From Flexistipes sinusarabici DSM 4947 (lineage in GTDB: Bacteria > Chrysiogenota > Deferribacteres > Deferribacterales > Flexistipitaceae): DNA of 64,000 nt. The translations under genes were made by a program, and so were the position numbers. Shown piece by piece: positions 8,350 through 17,781 of the stretch (position 1 is its first letter; every line of letters begins with the position of its first letter). The stretch is from NCBI RefSeq assembly GCF_000218625.1, contig NC_015672.1, positions 62,001 through 126,000 of the forward strand, in the 5' to 3' direction. The notes below the pieces were generated by a model. It searched no databases. It was not told the DNA's origin and was given only the letters and a program-made list of their open reading frames with translations.

Positions 8350-10293
8350 ATGACACATAAAAATAAATATAAAACTCTGCTTGTGGGTAACCCCAATGTG
8401 GGCAAGAGTGCCCTCTTTTATCAGCTTACAGGCAAATATGCTTCTGTTTCGAATTATCCCGGAACAACGGTGAGTATAACTTCAGGAAAAATGAGTATCG
8501 GTGAGCACCATGAAGTGGAGATTATAGACACACCGGGTTTTTACAATATGATGACGATAACAGAAGAGGAAAAGGTCACAAAACAGATAATTTTGGATGA
8601 AAACCCAGATGCTGTTGTCCATGTGGTTGATGCAAAAAATATAGAAAGAATGCTTCCTCTGACATTGCAGCTGATAGAGGCCGGTCTGCCCGTGATACTA
8701 GTGTTGAATATGTTTGACGAGCTGAAAAACCGCGGTATGGATATTCAAATTTCCCACCTTGAGCATGATTTGGGGATACCGGTTGTTGAGACTGTGGCAA
8801 TTAAGGGTCAGGGAGTAAGCAATCTTATTTCTCGGATAACAAGTGTTGCAGAAGGACGGCATGCTTATGAGAAGCTGAATGTTAATTACGGTAAAAGCCT
8901 GGAAGAAAAAATTTCAGATGTACAGTCACTTATAAAAGGTGATTACTCAATTTCGAAAAGAAGTATAGCGCTTCTGGTTCTGCAGAATGACAGAGACATT
9001 CTGACATATATTAAGAATGAACCGCAATTTAATGAAATCAGAAAAATTGCTGAAGAAGAGGCGGCTGCAGAAGCAAGCTTATCTGTTTCACATGTTTTGC
9101 ATAACCTGGCATCATCAATAATAAAAGAGCATATCAAAAAGAGCACAAAGAGGCAGAAAAGTTCTTTTCAGGGGTTTGTGGATAAAGTAACTTTTCACCC
9201 TATATTCAGCCTTTTTATCGTCGCAATAATTCTTTATTATGGGTTTTATAAGTTTGTCGGCCAATTCGGAGCGGGTTTTCTTGTGGATTTGATTGAGGTC
9301 AACATCTTCGAGAATTACATAAATCCTTCCGTAAATAATTTCTTTCGAAGTATCCTGGGTGATACGGTATTTTTTAATCTTTTTGCCGGTGAATACGGTA
9401 TTATTACTTTGGGACTCAGGTACGCAATTGCTATTGTTTTGCCTGTTGTGTCAACGTTTTTCCTGCTTTTCTCTGTTATAGAGGATTCAGGTTATCTTGT
9501 AAGATTGTCAATGTCTCTGGACAAAATGTTTAAGAAGATAGGTCTTTCCGGACGCTCTGTGATCCCTCTTATTCTGGGCTTGGGATGCGGTACAATGGCT
9601 ACAATTGTTACCAGAACACTGGAGACAAAAAGGGAGCGTTTTGTTGTTACTTTTCTGCTGGCTCTGACCATACCGTGTTCTGCTCAGCTCGGTGTAATAC
9701 TGGGTATTCTGGGTGTGTCATTTACAGCACTGGCTATCTGGTTTTTTACAATTCTCATCATTTTTACACTTGCAGGATTTGTTCTCAATAGATACACCAA
9801 AGGAGAGCCTGCCACATTTTTTATGGAAATACCCCCTATAAGATGGCCTAAAATCGGTAATGTTCTGGCAAAAACTTTTAACAGGCTTAAATGGTATGCT
9901 TTGGAAGTTATCCCCATTTTTGTTTATGCCAGTATTCTGATTTGGGTGGGTAAAATAACCAAAATTTTCGAACTGCTGACAGGACTACTTGCTTACCCGG
10001 CAAACTGGGCAGGACTTCCGGATAAAATGGGCGAAATATTTTTATACGGTTTTTTCAGGAGAGATTTCGGGGCAGCCGGGATGTATGATCTGACTGATGT
10101 AATGACATTGAGAGAGCTGGTTGTGGCTACGGTAATCTTGACTCTGTTTGTACCGTGCATTGCACAGTTTTCCGTTATGATCAAGGAGCGGGGGACTAAA
10201 ACTGCAGTTTTGATATTTTTGGCTGTTATTCCCTTCGCATTTTTAGTTGGGATAATTCTTAATCAAATTTTATTATTCTGGGGGATGGCGTGA
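8350..10293 (+). CDS. feoB: Ferrous iron transport protein B
   Basis: GTP-dependent Fe(II) importer of the inner membrane, 647 residues (shorter than the 773-residue E. coli protein). The cytoplasmic G domain has GNPNVGKS (residues 13-20), the DTPGFYNM G3 motif and LNMFDELK (G4, NxxD). The membrane part has the paired gate motifs GLGCGTMATIVTRTLETKRER...IPCSAQ and VPCIAQFSVMIKERG, with the Cys residues typical of the family. GGGAGAAAAA lies directly before ATG 8350. It leads a three-gene unit with a FeoA-domain protein and an RseC-like protein, unlike the common feoA-before-feoB order. Confidence 0.97.
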   Translation: MTHKNKYKTLLVGNPNVGKSALFYQLTGKYASVSNYPGTTVSITSGKMSIGEHHEVEIIDTPGFYNMMTITEEEKVTKQIILDENPDAVVHVVDAKNIERMLPLTLQLIEAGLPVILVLNMFDELKNRGMDIQISHLEHDLGIPVVETVAIKGQGVSNLISRITSVAEGRHAYEKLNVNYGKSLEEKISDVQSLIKGDYSISKRSIALLVLQNDRDILTYIKNEPQFNEIRKIAEEEAAAEASLSVSHVLHNLASSIIKEHIKKSTKRQKSSFQGFVDKVTFHPIFSLFIVAIILYYGFYKFVGQFGAGFLVDLIEVNIFENYINPSVNNFFRSILGDTVFFNLFAGEYGIITLGLRYAIAIVLPVVSTFFLLFSVIEDSGYLVRLSMSLDKMFKKIGLSGRSVIPLILGLGCGTMATIVTRTLETKRERFVVTFLLALTIPCSAQLGVILGILGVSFTALAIWFFTILIIFTLAGFVLNRYTKGEPATFFMEIPPIRWPKIGNVLAKTFNRLKWYALEVIPIFVYASILIWVGKITKIFELLTGLLAYPANWAGLPDKMGEIFLYGFFRRDFGAAGMYDLTDVMTLRELVVATVILTLFVPCIAQFSVMIKERGTKTAVLIFLAVIPFAFLVGIILNQILLFWGMA

Positions 10294-10586
10294 GAAGGAG
10301 AATGAGAAAAAGAACGGGAAAACCCTGCACAGAAAGCCCCGCTTATTCCGGCAGGATAAAACTTATTGAAGCCACGATAGGTGAAAAATATATTGTAGAA
10401 AGTATAGATAAAGATGACCCGTCAATATTGCGGAAACTTTGTTCGATGGGTATACTGCCGGGAGTGGAAGTGATTGTCAGACGCAAACAACCTACTATAA
10501 TATTTGAGGTGTACCATAGCCGGTTTGCTGTCGATAAATTGATAGGAGACAAAATTTATGTCAAACAGCTACACTCACATAGTTAA
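10290..10586 (+). CDS. feoA: FeoA-domain protein
   Basis: A 98-residue protein with an SH3-like FeoA domain at about residues 23-95. It shows the family pattern SILRKLCSMGILPGVEVIV followed by IIFEVYHSRFAVDKLIGDKIYVK. FeoA is thought to support FeoB activity from the cytoplasmic side. GTG 10290 overlaps the feoB stop codon. An in-frame ATG at 10302 exists, but its AAGGAG lies only 1 nt away, so I favour GTG, which has GGGGG about 7 nt upstream. The basic N-terminal tail (MRRRMRKRTGK) is an extension relative to typical FeoA. Confidence 0.88.
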   Translation: MRRRMRKRTGKPCTESPAYSGRIKLIEATIGEKYIVESIDKDDPSILRKLCSMGILPGVEVIVRRKQPTIIFEVYHSRFAVDKLIGDKIYVKQLHSHS

Positions 10587-10998
10587 AGTTGTGGAAAAAC
10601 AGGGAAAAAACTTCATAAAAGTTGAAGTTGTTCCAATGAGTGCATGTGCTTCCTGCTCGATTGCAAGCAGCTGCTGCGGTGGCGATGAGCTTTCAAACAA
10701 GAAGTACTTTGTGCTTTATAACAGTGTAAATGCGGAAGTTGGTGATGAAGTGGTTATTTCCATTTCTGCCAAAAGTCTTTTTAAATCTGTAATGGTGGTT
10801 TATGTTATTCCCATTATACTGCTTCTTGTTGTGGCAGGGATAAGCACAGCGCTTTTTGATAAGGATATTTATACGGCTGTTATCTCTCTTGGGTTTCTCG
10901 TATTGTATTTTGTCGTTATTAAAATTTTGATCGGCAGCGGCAGGAATCTGGATGTGAAGGTTGTTAGTAAAAATCAAAAGCAGACGACCGGGATGTGA
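10558..10998 (+). CDS. RseC/MucC-family membrane protein
   Basis: A 146-residue protein of the RseC/MucC (SoxR-reducing system) type. The N-terminal cytoplasmic region carries a cysteine cluster, C30-x2-C33-x5-C39-C40, suited to an Fe-S centre or a redox-active site. Two membrane helices follow at about residues 77-97 and 101-121, and then a short basic tail. It overlaps the FeoA-domain gene by 29 nt, so translation is coupled to iron uptake. RseC homologues usually accompany rnf or rpoE genes; association with feo is less familiar and suggests a redox or membrane accessory role in iron import (inference). Confidence 0.75.
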   Translation: MSNSYTHIVKVVEKQGKNFIKVEVVPMSACASCSIASSCCGGDELSNKKYFVLYNSVNAEVGDEVVISISAKSLFKSVMVVYVIPIILLLVVAGISTALFDKDIYTAVISLGFLVLYFVVIKILIGSGRNLDVKVVSKNQKQTTGM

Positions 10999-11110
10999 TG
11001 GGTGAAATAGTGATTTGCTTAATAGTGTATTTGGTATACTGGTTATTGGTGAACTCAGTTAACACCCCGCACTCAATATAAGATTAAGTGGCGGGATGAG
11101 CCTCACCTGC
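10999..11110. repeat. Second copy of the feo-flanking intergenic repeat
   Basis: Just after the RseC-like gene the sequence resumes the octamer pattern (GTGAAATA, GTGATTTG) and a tail near 11040-11068, GTTATTGGTGAA followed by AGTTAACACC. That tail matches 8151-8174 (GTTATTAGTAAA followed by GGTTGACACC) upstream of feoB. The two copies thus flank the feo unit in the same orientation. The remainder of the 147-bp gap to the convergent purC end has CCCGC/GCGGG and AAGAAC/GTTCTT inverted repeats that may help terminate transcription. Confidence 0.45.
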
Positions 11111-11145
11111 CTTAACTACCTAAACGACTTCCAAGAACCGTTCTT

Positions 11146-12024
11146 TTACTTGTTAAAAATGTTTAAAATTTCCATATATTTTTCAGAAGTTTTGTTGACA
11201 ACATCCTGAGGCAGTTCCGGTCCCGGTGCCCTTTTATCCCAATCGAGCGTTTCAAGATAGTTGCGTACAAATTGTTTATCCATGCTGTTTTGCGGCTTAC
11301 CCACTTCATATTCTCTTTCGTACCAGAATCTGGAAGAATCCGGGGTTAACACCTCATCTATAAGTATGATATCACCGTTTTTAACTCCAAATTCCAACTT
11401 TGTATCCGCAATTATAATTCCTTTTTTAAGGGCGAGATCTCTTGCAAATTCATAGATGGATATTGTCAATTCCTTCAGCTTCTCAGCATTATCTTTACCC
11501 ACTATTTCTATCATTTTATCAAAACTTATATTTTCGTCGTGATCGCCAATTTCCGCTTTTGTTGCGGGAGTGAATATCGGAGGCTCAAGCTTCTGGGATT
11601 CTTTGAGATTGCCGGGCAGTTTGATCCCGCAGACTTTTCCGGTTCTTAGATAATCTTTCCATCCGGAGCCTGTTATATAACCTCTGACTACACATTCCAC
11701 CGGAAACGGATCGGCTTTTTTCACCAACATGCTTCGTCCGTTTAGAATATCGGAATATTGGCGGCATTCTTCGGGCATTTCATTAACATCTGTGGTTATA
11801 AGATGATTTTTAACAATTGATTTTGTCTGTTCAAACCAGAATTTGGAAAGCTGAGTCAAGACATACCCTTTTTGGGGAATTCCCGTGGGAAGTATTACGT
11901 CAAATGCCGAAATCCTGTCTGTAGTAACTATTAACAGTTTATCGCCCAAATCGTAGATGTCGCGCACTTTACCCCTTGCTGCAAGATCGAGATCGGTGAA
12001 TTCTGTTTTCAAAACAATATTCAT
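11146..12024 (-). CDS. purC: Phosphoribosylaminoimidazole-succinocarboxamide synthase
   Basis: ATP-dependent ligation of aspartate to CAIR in purine synthesis. At 292 residues it belongs to the longer form of the enzyme, not the 235-240 residue form. Motifs: [26 protein letters not shown] near the start, [19 protein letters not shown] around residues 108-126, [10 protein letters not shown], and [14 protein letters not shown]. The start ATG 12024 follows CCGGAGGAAAAG. It lies 16 nt after the CoA-disulfide reductase gene on the same strand, so cotranscription is likely. purM and purN are also in this window but 36 kb away. Confidence 0.97.
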   Translation of the reverse strand: MNIVLKTEFTDLDLAARGKVRDIYDLGDKLLIVTTDRISAFDVILPTGIPQKGYVLTQLSKFWFEQTKSIVKNHLITTDVNEMPEECRQYSDILNGRSMLVKKADPFPVECVVRGYITGSGWKDYLRTGKVCGIKLPGNLKESQKLEPPIFTPATKAEIGDHDENISFDKMIEIVGKDNAEKLKELTISIYEFARDLALKKGIIIADTKLEFGVKNGDIILIDEVLTPDSSRFWYEREYEVGKPQNSMDKQFVRNYLETLDWDKRAPGPELPQDVVNKTSEKYMEILNIFNK

Positions 12025-12040
12025 CTTTTCCTCCGGTTTA

Positions 12041-13696
12041 TCATAACTTTTTAAATCGCTTTAAGGCTTCCAGTCCACCCAATATATTATACGCTTCAAA
12101 TCCGTAAAAACGTAAGATTTTTACTGCAATATAACCCCTGAAACCCACAGCACAATATACATATATAACTCTTGTTTTGTCCAGATTTTTCAAACTTTCC
12201 CTCAAATTTTTAAGAGGGATGTTCTCAGCTTTCTCATGGTGGTACTGCCTGTATTCTGCAGGAGTTCTCACATCCAGTATGTGCATACGTTCATTCTTAT
12301 TTTTATACGTTGCCAAAAATTGTTGTGGAGTAATACCATATCCAATCCCCCTAAGTTCATTTGAAGCAACATAGCCGGATATGTTAACTATATCTTTTGC
12401 TGCCCCATGAGGAGGAGAATAACAGAACTCAAGCTGTTCCAAATCAGTCACTTTAAGACCGGCATAAATTGCCGTTGAGATTATGTCTATTCGCCTTGTT
12501 ACACCTTCAGTTCCTGAAGCAGATGCTCCTAAAATTTTACCAGAATCTTTGTCAAAAATAAGTTTTAGAAAAATAAATTTTGGATTCGGGTAATATTCGG
12601 CGTGATCACTGTTTTCAACATAAATATAATCAGGCTTGAAGCCGTGCCGTTTTGCCTCTTCATAAGTTAAGCCTGTTCTGGCCACACATGCATCCCTAAA
12701 ACTTACGACACTTGTACCGATAACACCGCTAAATTTCAGATCTCCGCCGGCCGCATTGCATCCGGCTGTTCTGCCCTCTTTGTTTGCCGGTACTGCCAGA
12801 GGAAGAAGGCAGTTTTTACCCGTAATGATATTTTTCTTTTCCACTATATCACCGGCAGCATAAATATCCTGTATTGATGTTTCCATTTTTTCGTTGACTA
12901 TTATACCACCCAGTGCTCCTATTTCTATCCCTGCTGTCTCTACAAGCTTGGTGTCGGGTTTTACACCTGTGGAGATTATCAAAAGGTCTGTTTCAATCTC
13001 TGTGCCGTCATCCAGCTTGATTAGCTGCTTATTGTCATTTTTAATACACTCTGTTGCCTTTCTTCCTGAGACAATGTTAATGCCTGAAGTTTTCATTGTC
13101 TCAAATATTTTTAAGGCAGTTTCAGGTTCAAAGCCTGGCAGAATATAAGGGAGGGCTTCGATTACAGTTACATCAAGATTACAGTTTTTTAGCGCTTCGG
13201 CTGTTTCCACTCCGATATAACCGCCGCCTATTATGACTGCCTTGTTGGGATTATATGCTTTAATATTTTCAATTATATTATCCATCTGCGTAACTGTACG
13301 GAGCATAAAAAAATCCGATTCATTCAAACCTTTTACCGGAGGGAGTACTGGTTCAGCACCGTTTGCCAGAATCAGCCTGTCGTAATCTATATAGTCCGGT
13401 TTTCCATGAGAAAGGGTTTTTATTTGTTTTCTGGCGGTGTCTATTTGAACAGCTTCGGTATTTACCAAAACCTTTACATTAAAACGCTGTCCAAAAGATT
13501 CCGGTGTATGTAAAAGTAGTTTATCTCTTTGAGGAATTACGCCTCCGAGATGATAAGGGATACCGCAGTTGGCGTAGGAAATATACTCTCCCTTCTCAAT
13601 TAATGTAATTTCGGCATTTTCATCAGTACGCCTGGCTTTTGCCGCTGCTGTTGCTCCGGCAGCAACTCCGCCCACAACAACTATTTTATTGGTCAT
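12041..13696 (-). CDS. CoA-disulfide reductase / NAD(P)H oxidase-like flavoprotein with C-terminal rhodanese domain
   Basis: A 551-residue fusion. Residues 1 to about 450 form a pyridine nucleotide-disulfide oxidoreductase: FAD site [13 protein letters not shown], single redox Cys44 in [13 protein letters not shown] site [14 protein letters not shown], and the FAD motif YAAGDIVE. Residues of about 465-551 form a rhodanese domain with DVRTPAEY and the active loop CAVGFRG. Such CoADR-Rhd fusions reduce CoA-disulfide, CoA-polysulfide or protein persulfide and are common in sulfur-metabolising anaerobes. I chose ATG 13696, with GGGGAAGG upstream, over TTG 13699. It overlaps mtaB by 11 nt. Confidence 0.92.
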   Translation of the reverse strand: MTNKIVVVGGVAAGATAAAKARRTDENAEITLIEKGEYISYANCGIPYHLGGVIPQRDKLLLHTPESFGQRFNVKVLVNTEAVQIDTARKQIKTLSHGKPDYIDYDRLILANGAEPVLPPVKGLNESDFFMLRTVTQMDNIIENIKAYNPNKAVIIGGGYIGVETAEALKNCNLDVTVIEALPYILPGFEPETALKIFETMKTSGINIVSGRKATECIKNDNKQLIKLDDGTEIETDLLIISTGVKPDTKLVETAGIEIGALGGIIVNEKMETSIQDIYAAGDIVEKKNIITGKNCLLPLAVPANKEGRTAGCNAAGGDLKFSGVIGTSVVSFRDACVARTGLTYEEAKRHGFKPDYIYVENSDHAEYYPNPKFIFLKLIFDKDSGKILGASASGTEGVTRRIDIISTAIYAGLKVTDLEQLEFCYSPPHGAAKDIVNISGYVASNELRGIGYGITPQQFLATYKNKNERMHILDVRTPAEYRQYHHEKAENIPLKNLRESLKNLDKTRVIYVYCAVGFRGYIAVKILRFYGFEAYNILGGLEALKRFKKL

Positions 13697-14969
13697 CAAT
13701 TACCTTCCCCATTAAAGATCCGTCTATATTAATGCCGATAATATGCGCATGAACAAAAGTATTTTTTTCAGCATAATTCAACAAATTAACTGTCAAATAA
13801 CTGTCTGTCAAACCTTTCCCGTCAGATTCAACAAGTACACGTACTTTTTTGCCAAAATATTTTTTTGAATATGAAAATTTCAGATCTTCACTTACACCCC
13901 TTAAAAATTTTGCTCTTTCTTTTCTTATTTTTGGAGGCACTACATCTTTCATCCCGGCGGCCTTTGTTCCTTTTCTTTCTGAATAAGGGAAGACATGGAT
14001 GTAGCCGAAATTCATGTGATAAAGATTATAAACAGTGTTATCAAAATCTTCTTTCGTTTCGGAAGGAAATCCCACTATCACGTCGGTTCCGATATTTACA
14101 TCTTTCAGTCTGCTGCGTATTTTTTTAACAGTCTGGCTAAATTCGCTAACGGTATACTTTCTGTTCATAAGATATAAAATTTTATCTGTTGCGGATTGTA
14201 TTGGTATGTGAAGATGGCGGCAAATTTTGCGTGGATATTTTTCAAAAAGATCAATGAGTCTATCGTCAATTTCAGTCACCTCGATTGATGATAGCCGGAT
14301 ACGAAAGTCTCCCGGCATCTGCACCAGCTCTTCAACCAGCTCTGAAAAACTGACATGTGCATCTTTTCCGTAATTGCCTATGTGAATTCCCACAAGCACT
14401 ACTTCTCTGTAGCCCTCTTTCAGTTTTTCTTCGAATTCGGCTTTTATACTCTTAGGATCTCTGCTTTTTAAGTTTCCTCTGGCAAAAGGGATTATACAGT
14501 ATGAACAATAAGAGTCACACCCATCCTGTATTTTTATAAATGCTCTGGTTTTGCCGGCTGAGCCTGATGTACCTTTATTTTTAATTATCGAGTTTTTAGC
14601 ATTTTCTCCACTGCCTTCGTTACCGATATATTGGAAAAGATCTTCCTTATGTTTATTGGGAACTATTATGTCTGAATCTTCGAGATTTTTTTCAATCTCC
14701 GGCAGGCATCCGGTGGTGACAATGGTAACATCCGGATGATTCTTCTTAATTTTACGAATTAAACTGTGGAATTTTTTATCGGCTTTATCGGTGACGGTGC
14801 ATGAGTTGATAACAACTATATCGGTGTGTTTTAGATCCTCTGATATGGTATATCCGGAATTTAAAGCCTTTTCCTTCAGGTTGTCTATTTCCACTTGATT
14901 TACTTTACATCCGAATGTATAAAAGAAAATTCTTTTTGTCATTTTATCGTATTGAACTTTTGTATTCAT
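13686..14969 (-). CDS. mtaB: tRNA-N6-threonylcarbamoyladenosine methylthiotransferase (MtaB type)
   Basis: Radical SAM enzyme that adds a methylthio group to t6A37 of tRNA. 427 residues. The N-terminal UPF0004 domain supplies three cluster cysteines (TFGCKVNQ, VINSCTVT, TTGCLPE). The radical SAM motif is CDSYCSYCIIPFARG, followed by the DVIVGFPSET segment and a C-terminal TRAM-like domain (KVRVLVESDGKG...). The HLHIPIQSATD stretch is also diagnostic. ATG 14969 is used here; an internal ATG 14942, right before KRIFFYTFGC, fits the family start equally well. It heads the minus-strand group mtaB, CoA-disulfide reductase, purC. Confidence 0.9.
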   Translation of the reverse strand: MNTKVQYDKMTKRIFFYTFGCKVNQVEIDNLKEKALNSGYTISEDLKHTDIVVINSCTVTDKADKKFHSLIRKIKKNHPDVTIVTTGCLPEIEKNLEDSDIIVPNKHKEDLFQYIGNEGSGENAKNSIIKNKGTSGSAGKTRAFIKIQDGCDSYCSYCIIPFARGNLKSRDPKSIKAEFEEKLKEGYREVVLVGIHIGNYGKDAHVSFSELVEELVQMPGDFRIRLSSIEVTEIDDRLIDLFEKYPRKICRHLHIPIQSATDKILYLMNRKYTVSEFSQTVKKIRSRLKDVNIGTDVIVGFPSETKEDFDNTVYNLYHMNFGYIHVFPYSERKGTKAAGMKDVVPPKIRKERAKFLRGVSEDLKFSYSKKYFGKKVRVLVESDGKGLTDSYLTVNLLNYAEKNTFVHAHIIGINIDGSLMGKVIDDQ

Positions 14970-15019
14970 TGACTATCTTATCTATTATCCCCTGTAGGTT
15001 CCACATAAAGAATGGAAAG

Positions 15020-15038
15020 AGCGCCTTTAAAAGGCGCT
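15020..15038. promoter_or_regulatory. Perfect palindrome between divergent mtaB and glnD
   Basis: AGCGCCTTT (15020-15028) and AAAGGCGCT (15030-15038) form a perfect 19-bp inverted repeat in the divergent gap. It is followed by TTTC on the plus strand and CTTTCC on the minus strand. As it lies upstream of both genes it cannot terminate either of them. It may be a protein-binding site, a leader hairpin of mtaB, or a leftover terminator. Downstream of it a TTGAAA at 15121-15126 could be the glnD -35 element. Confidence 0.45.
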
Positions 15039-15176
15039 TTCACACCGCAATATATATTAATGTATAAAAAAGTGAAGTTTTTTTTAAATGGAAACTAAAC
15101 TGTAACAATCCTTTCCTTTCTTGAAAAATTTGGAATAAAAAGATAAAGAAGGTAATTGAGTTCATTTAGGAGAAAT

Positions 15177-17768
15177 ATGAAGACTAAGACGATAAACCAG
15201 CTGAAGAAGGAATATTGGGACGAATGGAATAAAATCAGGAAAAGCAGGCATAACTACACCAGCTCGTTCGAACTTTTAAACAGTCTTACTGTTATAGCTG
15301 ACAGGATTGTCAGGGAAATTGCCGAATATTCCGGAGCTCCCAGCCAAGATGTATGCATTATTGCTCTGGGCGGTTATGCACGTTGTGAGATGGCCCCATA
15401 TTCGGATATAGATCTCTTAATTCTCCACAAAGGGGAATTAACATCATCGCAGGAGAAATTTCTGCAGACATTTGCCACATCAATGTGGGACCTCAAACTG
15501 CTGCCGGGGATACAGATTAAAGAATTAAATGAAATACAGCAGTCAGCGCTGGACGATGAGATAGTAAAAACTTCCTTTATGGATAACAGGCTTGTCATGG
15601 GGGACAATAAACTTTACGAAGATTTTAAAAATATACTAAAATTAAAGGTTATCGGACGGGGGAAAAAAGAATTTTTGATTCTGAAAATTTCTGAGGTAAG
15701 GCGTCGCTCAAAAAAATACCGAGATTCCATCTACAGACTTGAGCCCAATATTAAAGAAGGTGGCGGCGGTATTAGAGATTTGAATACAATATACTGGATT
15801 ACAAAAACGTTATACGGTTCCTCAGATTTGGACTATCTAATAAAACAACGGATAATATCGGTCAAAGATTATGAAAAACTGAGAAAATGTGCCGACTTTC
15901 TTTTCAGGGTGAGGTGTGAGCTTCACTATTTCCACGGACGGAAATATGATGTTTTGAACCTTGAATCCCAAAAGGCCGTGGCAAGTGAACTGGGATACAG
16001 TGACAGTGCAAATGTACTGGCAGTGGAGCAGTTTCTCAAAGATTATTATATTGCAGCACGTACGATTGCCGATATATCTGAGACCATTCTGGAATCAACA
16101 ATATCAAAAATTACCCCTAAACATCCGAATGCCGTTACCAAACCGGTCTCTCTTGGGTACGGCTTTTATAAGTATAACAGGTATCTGAGTGTTGACAGTT
16201 CCGAAATATTTAAAAAAGACCCTTTAAAGTTGCTCAAAATTTTTAAAATTGCCACGGAGAAAGGATTGAGATTGTCCGATGCCACCATGCATCTAATTCG
16301 CGAAAATCTGTATTTGATTGATGACGCATATGTGAAAAAATACGGGAGGTATTTCCTGTATATTATAAGTAATTTTCCCAACTCTGCCAAAACCGTTAAT
16401 AAACTGATAAAAACAGGCGTGTTTTTTCAATTTATTCCGGAATTTAAACACATTGTGTGCAAAGCGCAGTTTGACATGTATCATTACTATACAGTGGATG
16501 AGCATACAGTTATCGCTTTAAGGCATATTGATGATCTGGCAAGTACTCTGCCGTTCAGGTATCATGTTTACCAGGAAGTCTTTAAATCTCTGGAAAGGAG
16601 GGATCTGCTCGCTCTTGTCATCCTATTGCACGATATCGGCAAGGGGCAGGGTAAAAACCATTCGGAGCTTGGTGCCAAAATGGCTGTTGGAATTTGCAAA
16701 AGACTCGGCCTGAATATGGATGAATCGGATGTTGTGTCCTCTTTGATAAGGCATCATTTGTTGATGAGTCATATTTCTCAGCGCAGAGACCTTCATGATA
16801 TTGAAGTCATAAATCATTTTATAAGCTATTTTGATGATGAAGAGGATATAAAACTGTTGTATCTGCTTACTTACGCCGATATGAATGCAGTGGGCGGGCA
16901 GGTTTTTAGCGAATGGAAAAACATGCTTCTAACCGAATTGTATGAAAAATCCATTAAAGCTCTTTCAGCAGAGAGTCTTACGGCAGAATTTGATGCAGTT
17001 GTTGCCAGGAAGAAGAGAAAAATCTCCGAGCGTTATGAAAACAGAGATTTTGTCAATTATGCCCTGAATTCCATGGATGATGAATATGTTTATTCCAATA
17101 AATTGAAACATATTTACCGGCATCTTGGCATGATTTTACAGCTCAGTACGGTTAATAATGTTTTGGTGGTATCTGAAAAAAGGGATGACTTGAAGTGTGT
17201 GGAGTTTACTGTGTGCACATATGATTTTATCGGTCTGCTAAGAAAGCTTGCCGGAGTATTTTCCCTGTATGATATGAATATTCTGGGAGCCCAGATTTAT
17301 ACCTTTGACAATAATATAGCAATCGATACCATTCAGGTTTCAAATATCAAAGAGCACACCGGAATCATTGATGAAAAATCCAGTAAAATTCAGGAAACGA
17401 TTAAAAAGGTCATTAACCATGAGCTGGAGATAGAAAAGCTGCTTGAGGAGAAAACAGAAAGTTTTCTTTCAGGCGGTAAAAAGAGTGTAACCAAGCAGGC
17501 TGATAAAATTGTTTTCGACAATGATATATCAACCCTTTATACAGTTGTGGACGTTTATACGGAGGATAAAGTGGGGTTGCTGTATAATTTGCTTACCGTT
17601 TTTGAAAAGATGCATATTAACGTGGTAAAAGCCAAGATTTCAACGGATGTGGACAGAGTTGTGGATTCCTTTTACATTATAGACAAAAATAAAAACAAGG
17701 TAACAGGTGATTCGGAGATCAGCAGAATAAAAACCAGGTTAATGAAAATATTAAAAGAAACCGGGTAA
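15177..17768 (+). CDS. glnD: PII uridylyltransferase / uridylyl-removing enzyme
   Basis: Glutamine sensor that uridylylates and deuridylylates the PII protein. 863 residues (E. coli 890). Domain order is canonical: nucleotidyltransferase (GGYARCEMAPYSDIDLL near residue 63), helical linker with IKEGGGGIRDLNTIYW, HD domain (VILLHDIGKGQGKNHSELG near 480, then LIRHHLLMSHISQRRD), and two ACT domains for glutamine (about 670-740 and 785-860). I start at ATG 15177, which has TTAGGAGA just upstream, rather than the in-frame TTG at 15156. Together with glnE it implies a PII-controlled glutamine synthetase cascade as in proteobacteria. Its stop codon lies inside a terminator stem. Confidence 0.95.
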   Translation: MKTKTINQLKKEYWDEWNKIRKSRHNYTSSFELLNSLTVIADRIVREIAEYSGAPSQDVCIIALGGYARCEMAPYSDIDLLILHKGELTSSQEKFLQTFATSMWDLKLLPGIQIKELNEIQQSALDDEIVKTSFMDNRLVMGDNKLYEDFKNILKLKVIGRGKKEFLILKISEVRRRSKKYRDSIYRLEPNIKEGGGGIRDLNTIYWITKTLYGSSDLDYLIKQRIISVKDYEKLRKCADFLFRVRCELHYFHGRKYDVLNLESQKAVASELGYSDSANVLAVEQFLKDYYIAARTIADISETILESTISKITPKHPNAVTKPVSLGYGFYKYNRYLSVDSSEIFKKDPLKLLKIFKIATEKGLRLSDATMHLIRENLYLIDDAYVKKYGRYFLYIISNFPNSAKTVNKLIKTGVFFQFIPEFKHIVCKAQFDMYHYYTVDEHTVIALRHIDDLASTLPFRYHVYQEVFKSLERRDLLALVILLHDIGKGQGKNHSELGAKMAVGICKRLGLNMDESDVVSSLIRHHLLMSHISQRRDLHDIEVINHFISYFDDEEDIKLLYLLTYADMNAVGGQVFSEWKNMLLTELYEKSIKALSAESLTAEFDAVVARKKRKISERYENRDFVNYALNSMDDEYVYSNKLKHIYRHLGMILQLSTVNNVLVVSEKRDDLKCVEFTVCTYDFIGLLRKLAGVFSLYDMNILGAQIYTFDNNIAIDTIQVSNIKEHTGIIDEKSSKIQETIKKVINHELEIEKLLEEKTESFLSGGKKSVTKQADKIVFDNDISTLYTVVDVYTEDKVGLLYNLLTVFEKMHINVVKAKISTDVDRVVDSFYIIDKNKNKVTGDSEISRIKTRLMKILKETG

Positions 17769-17781
17769 TTTACCCGGTTTC
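17757..17781. terminator. Bidirectional terminator for glnD and secF
   Basis: GAAACCGGGTAA (17757-17768) and TTACCCGGTTTC (17770-17781) form a perfect 12-bp inverted repeat. T-rich runs follow on both strands (TTTATTTTG on plus, TTTTAA on minus). It serves two convergent genes, and each stem arm contains one gene's TAA stop codon. Confidence 0.85.

Noticed and set aside
11133-11145. AAGAAC-C-GTTCTT followed by TTTT considered as a strong terminator for rseC.
   Set aside because: The symmetric arms leave almost no loop, so only a weak 4-bp stem could form. It is noted only as possible.
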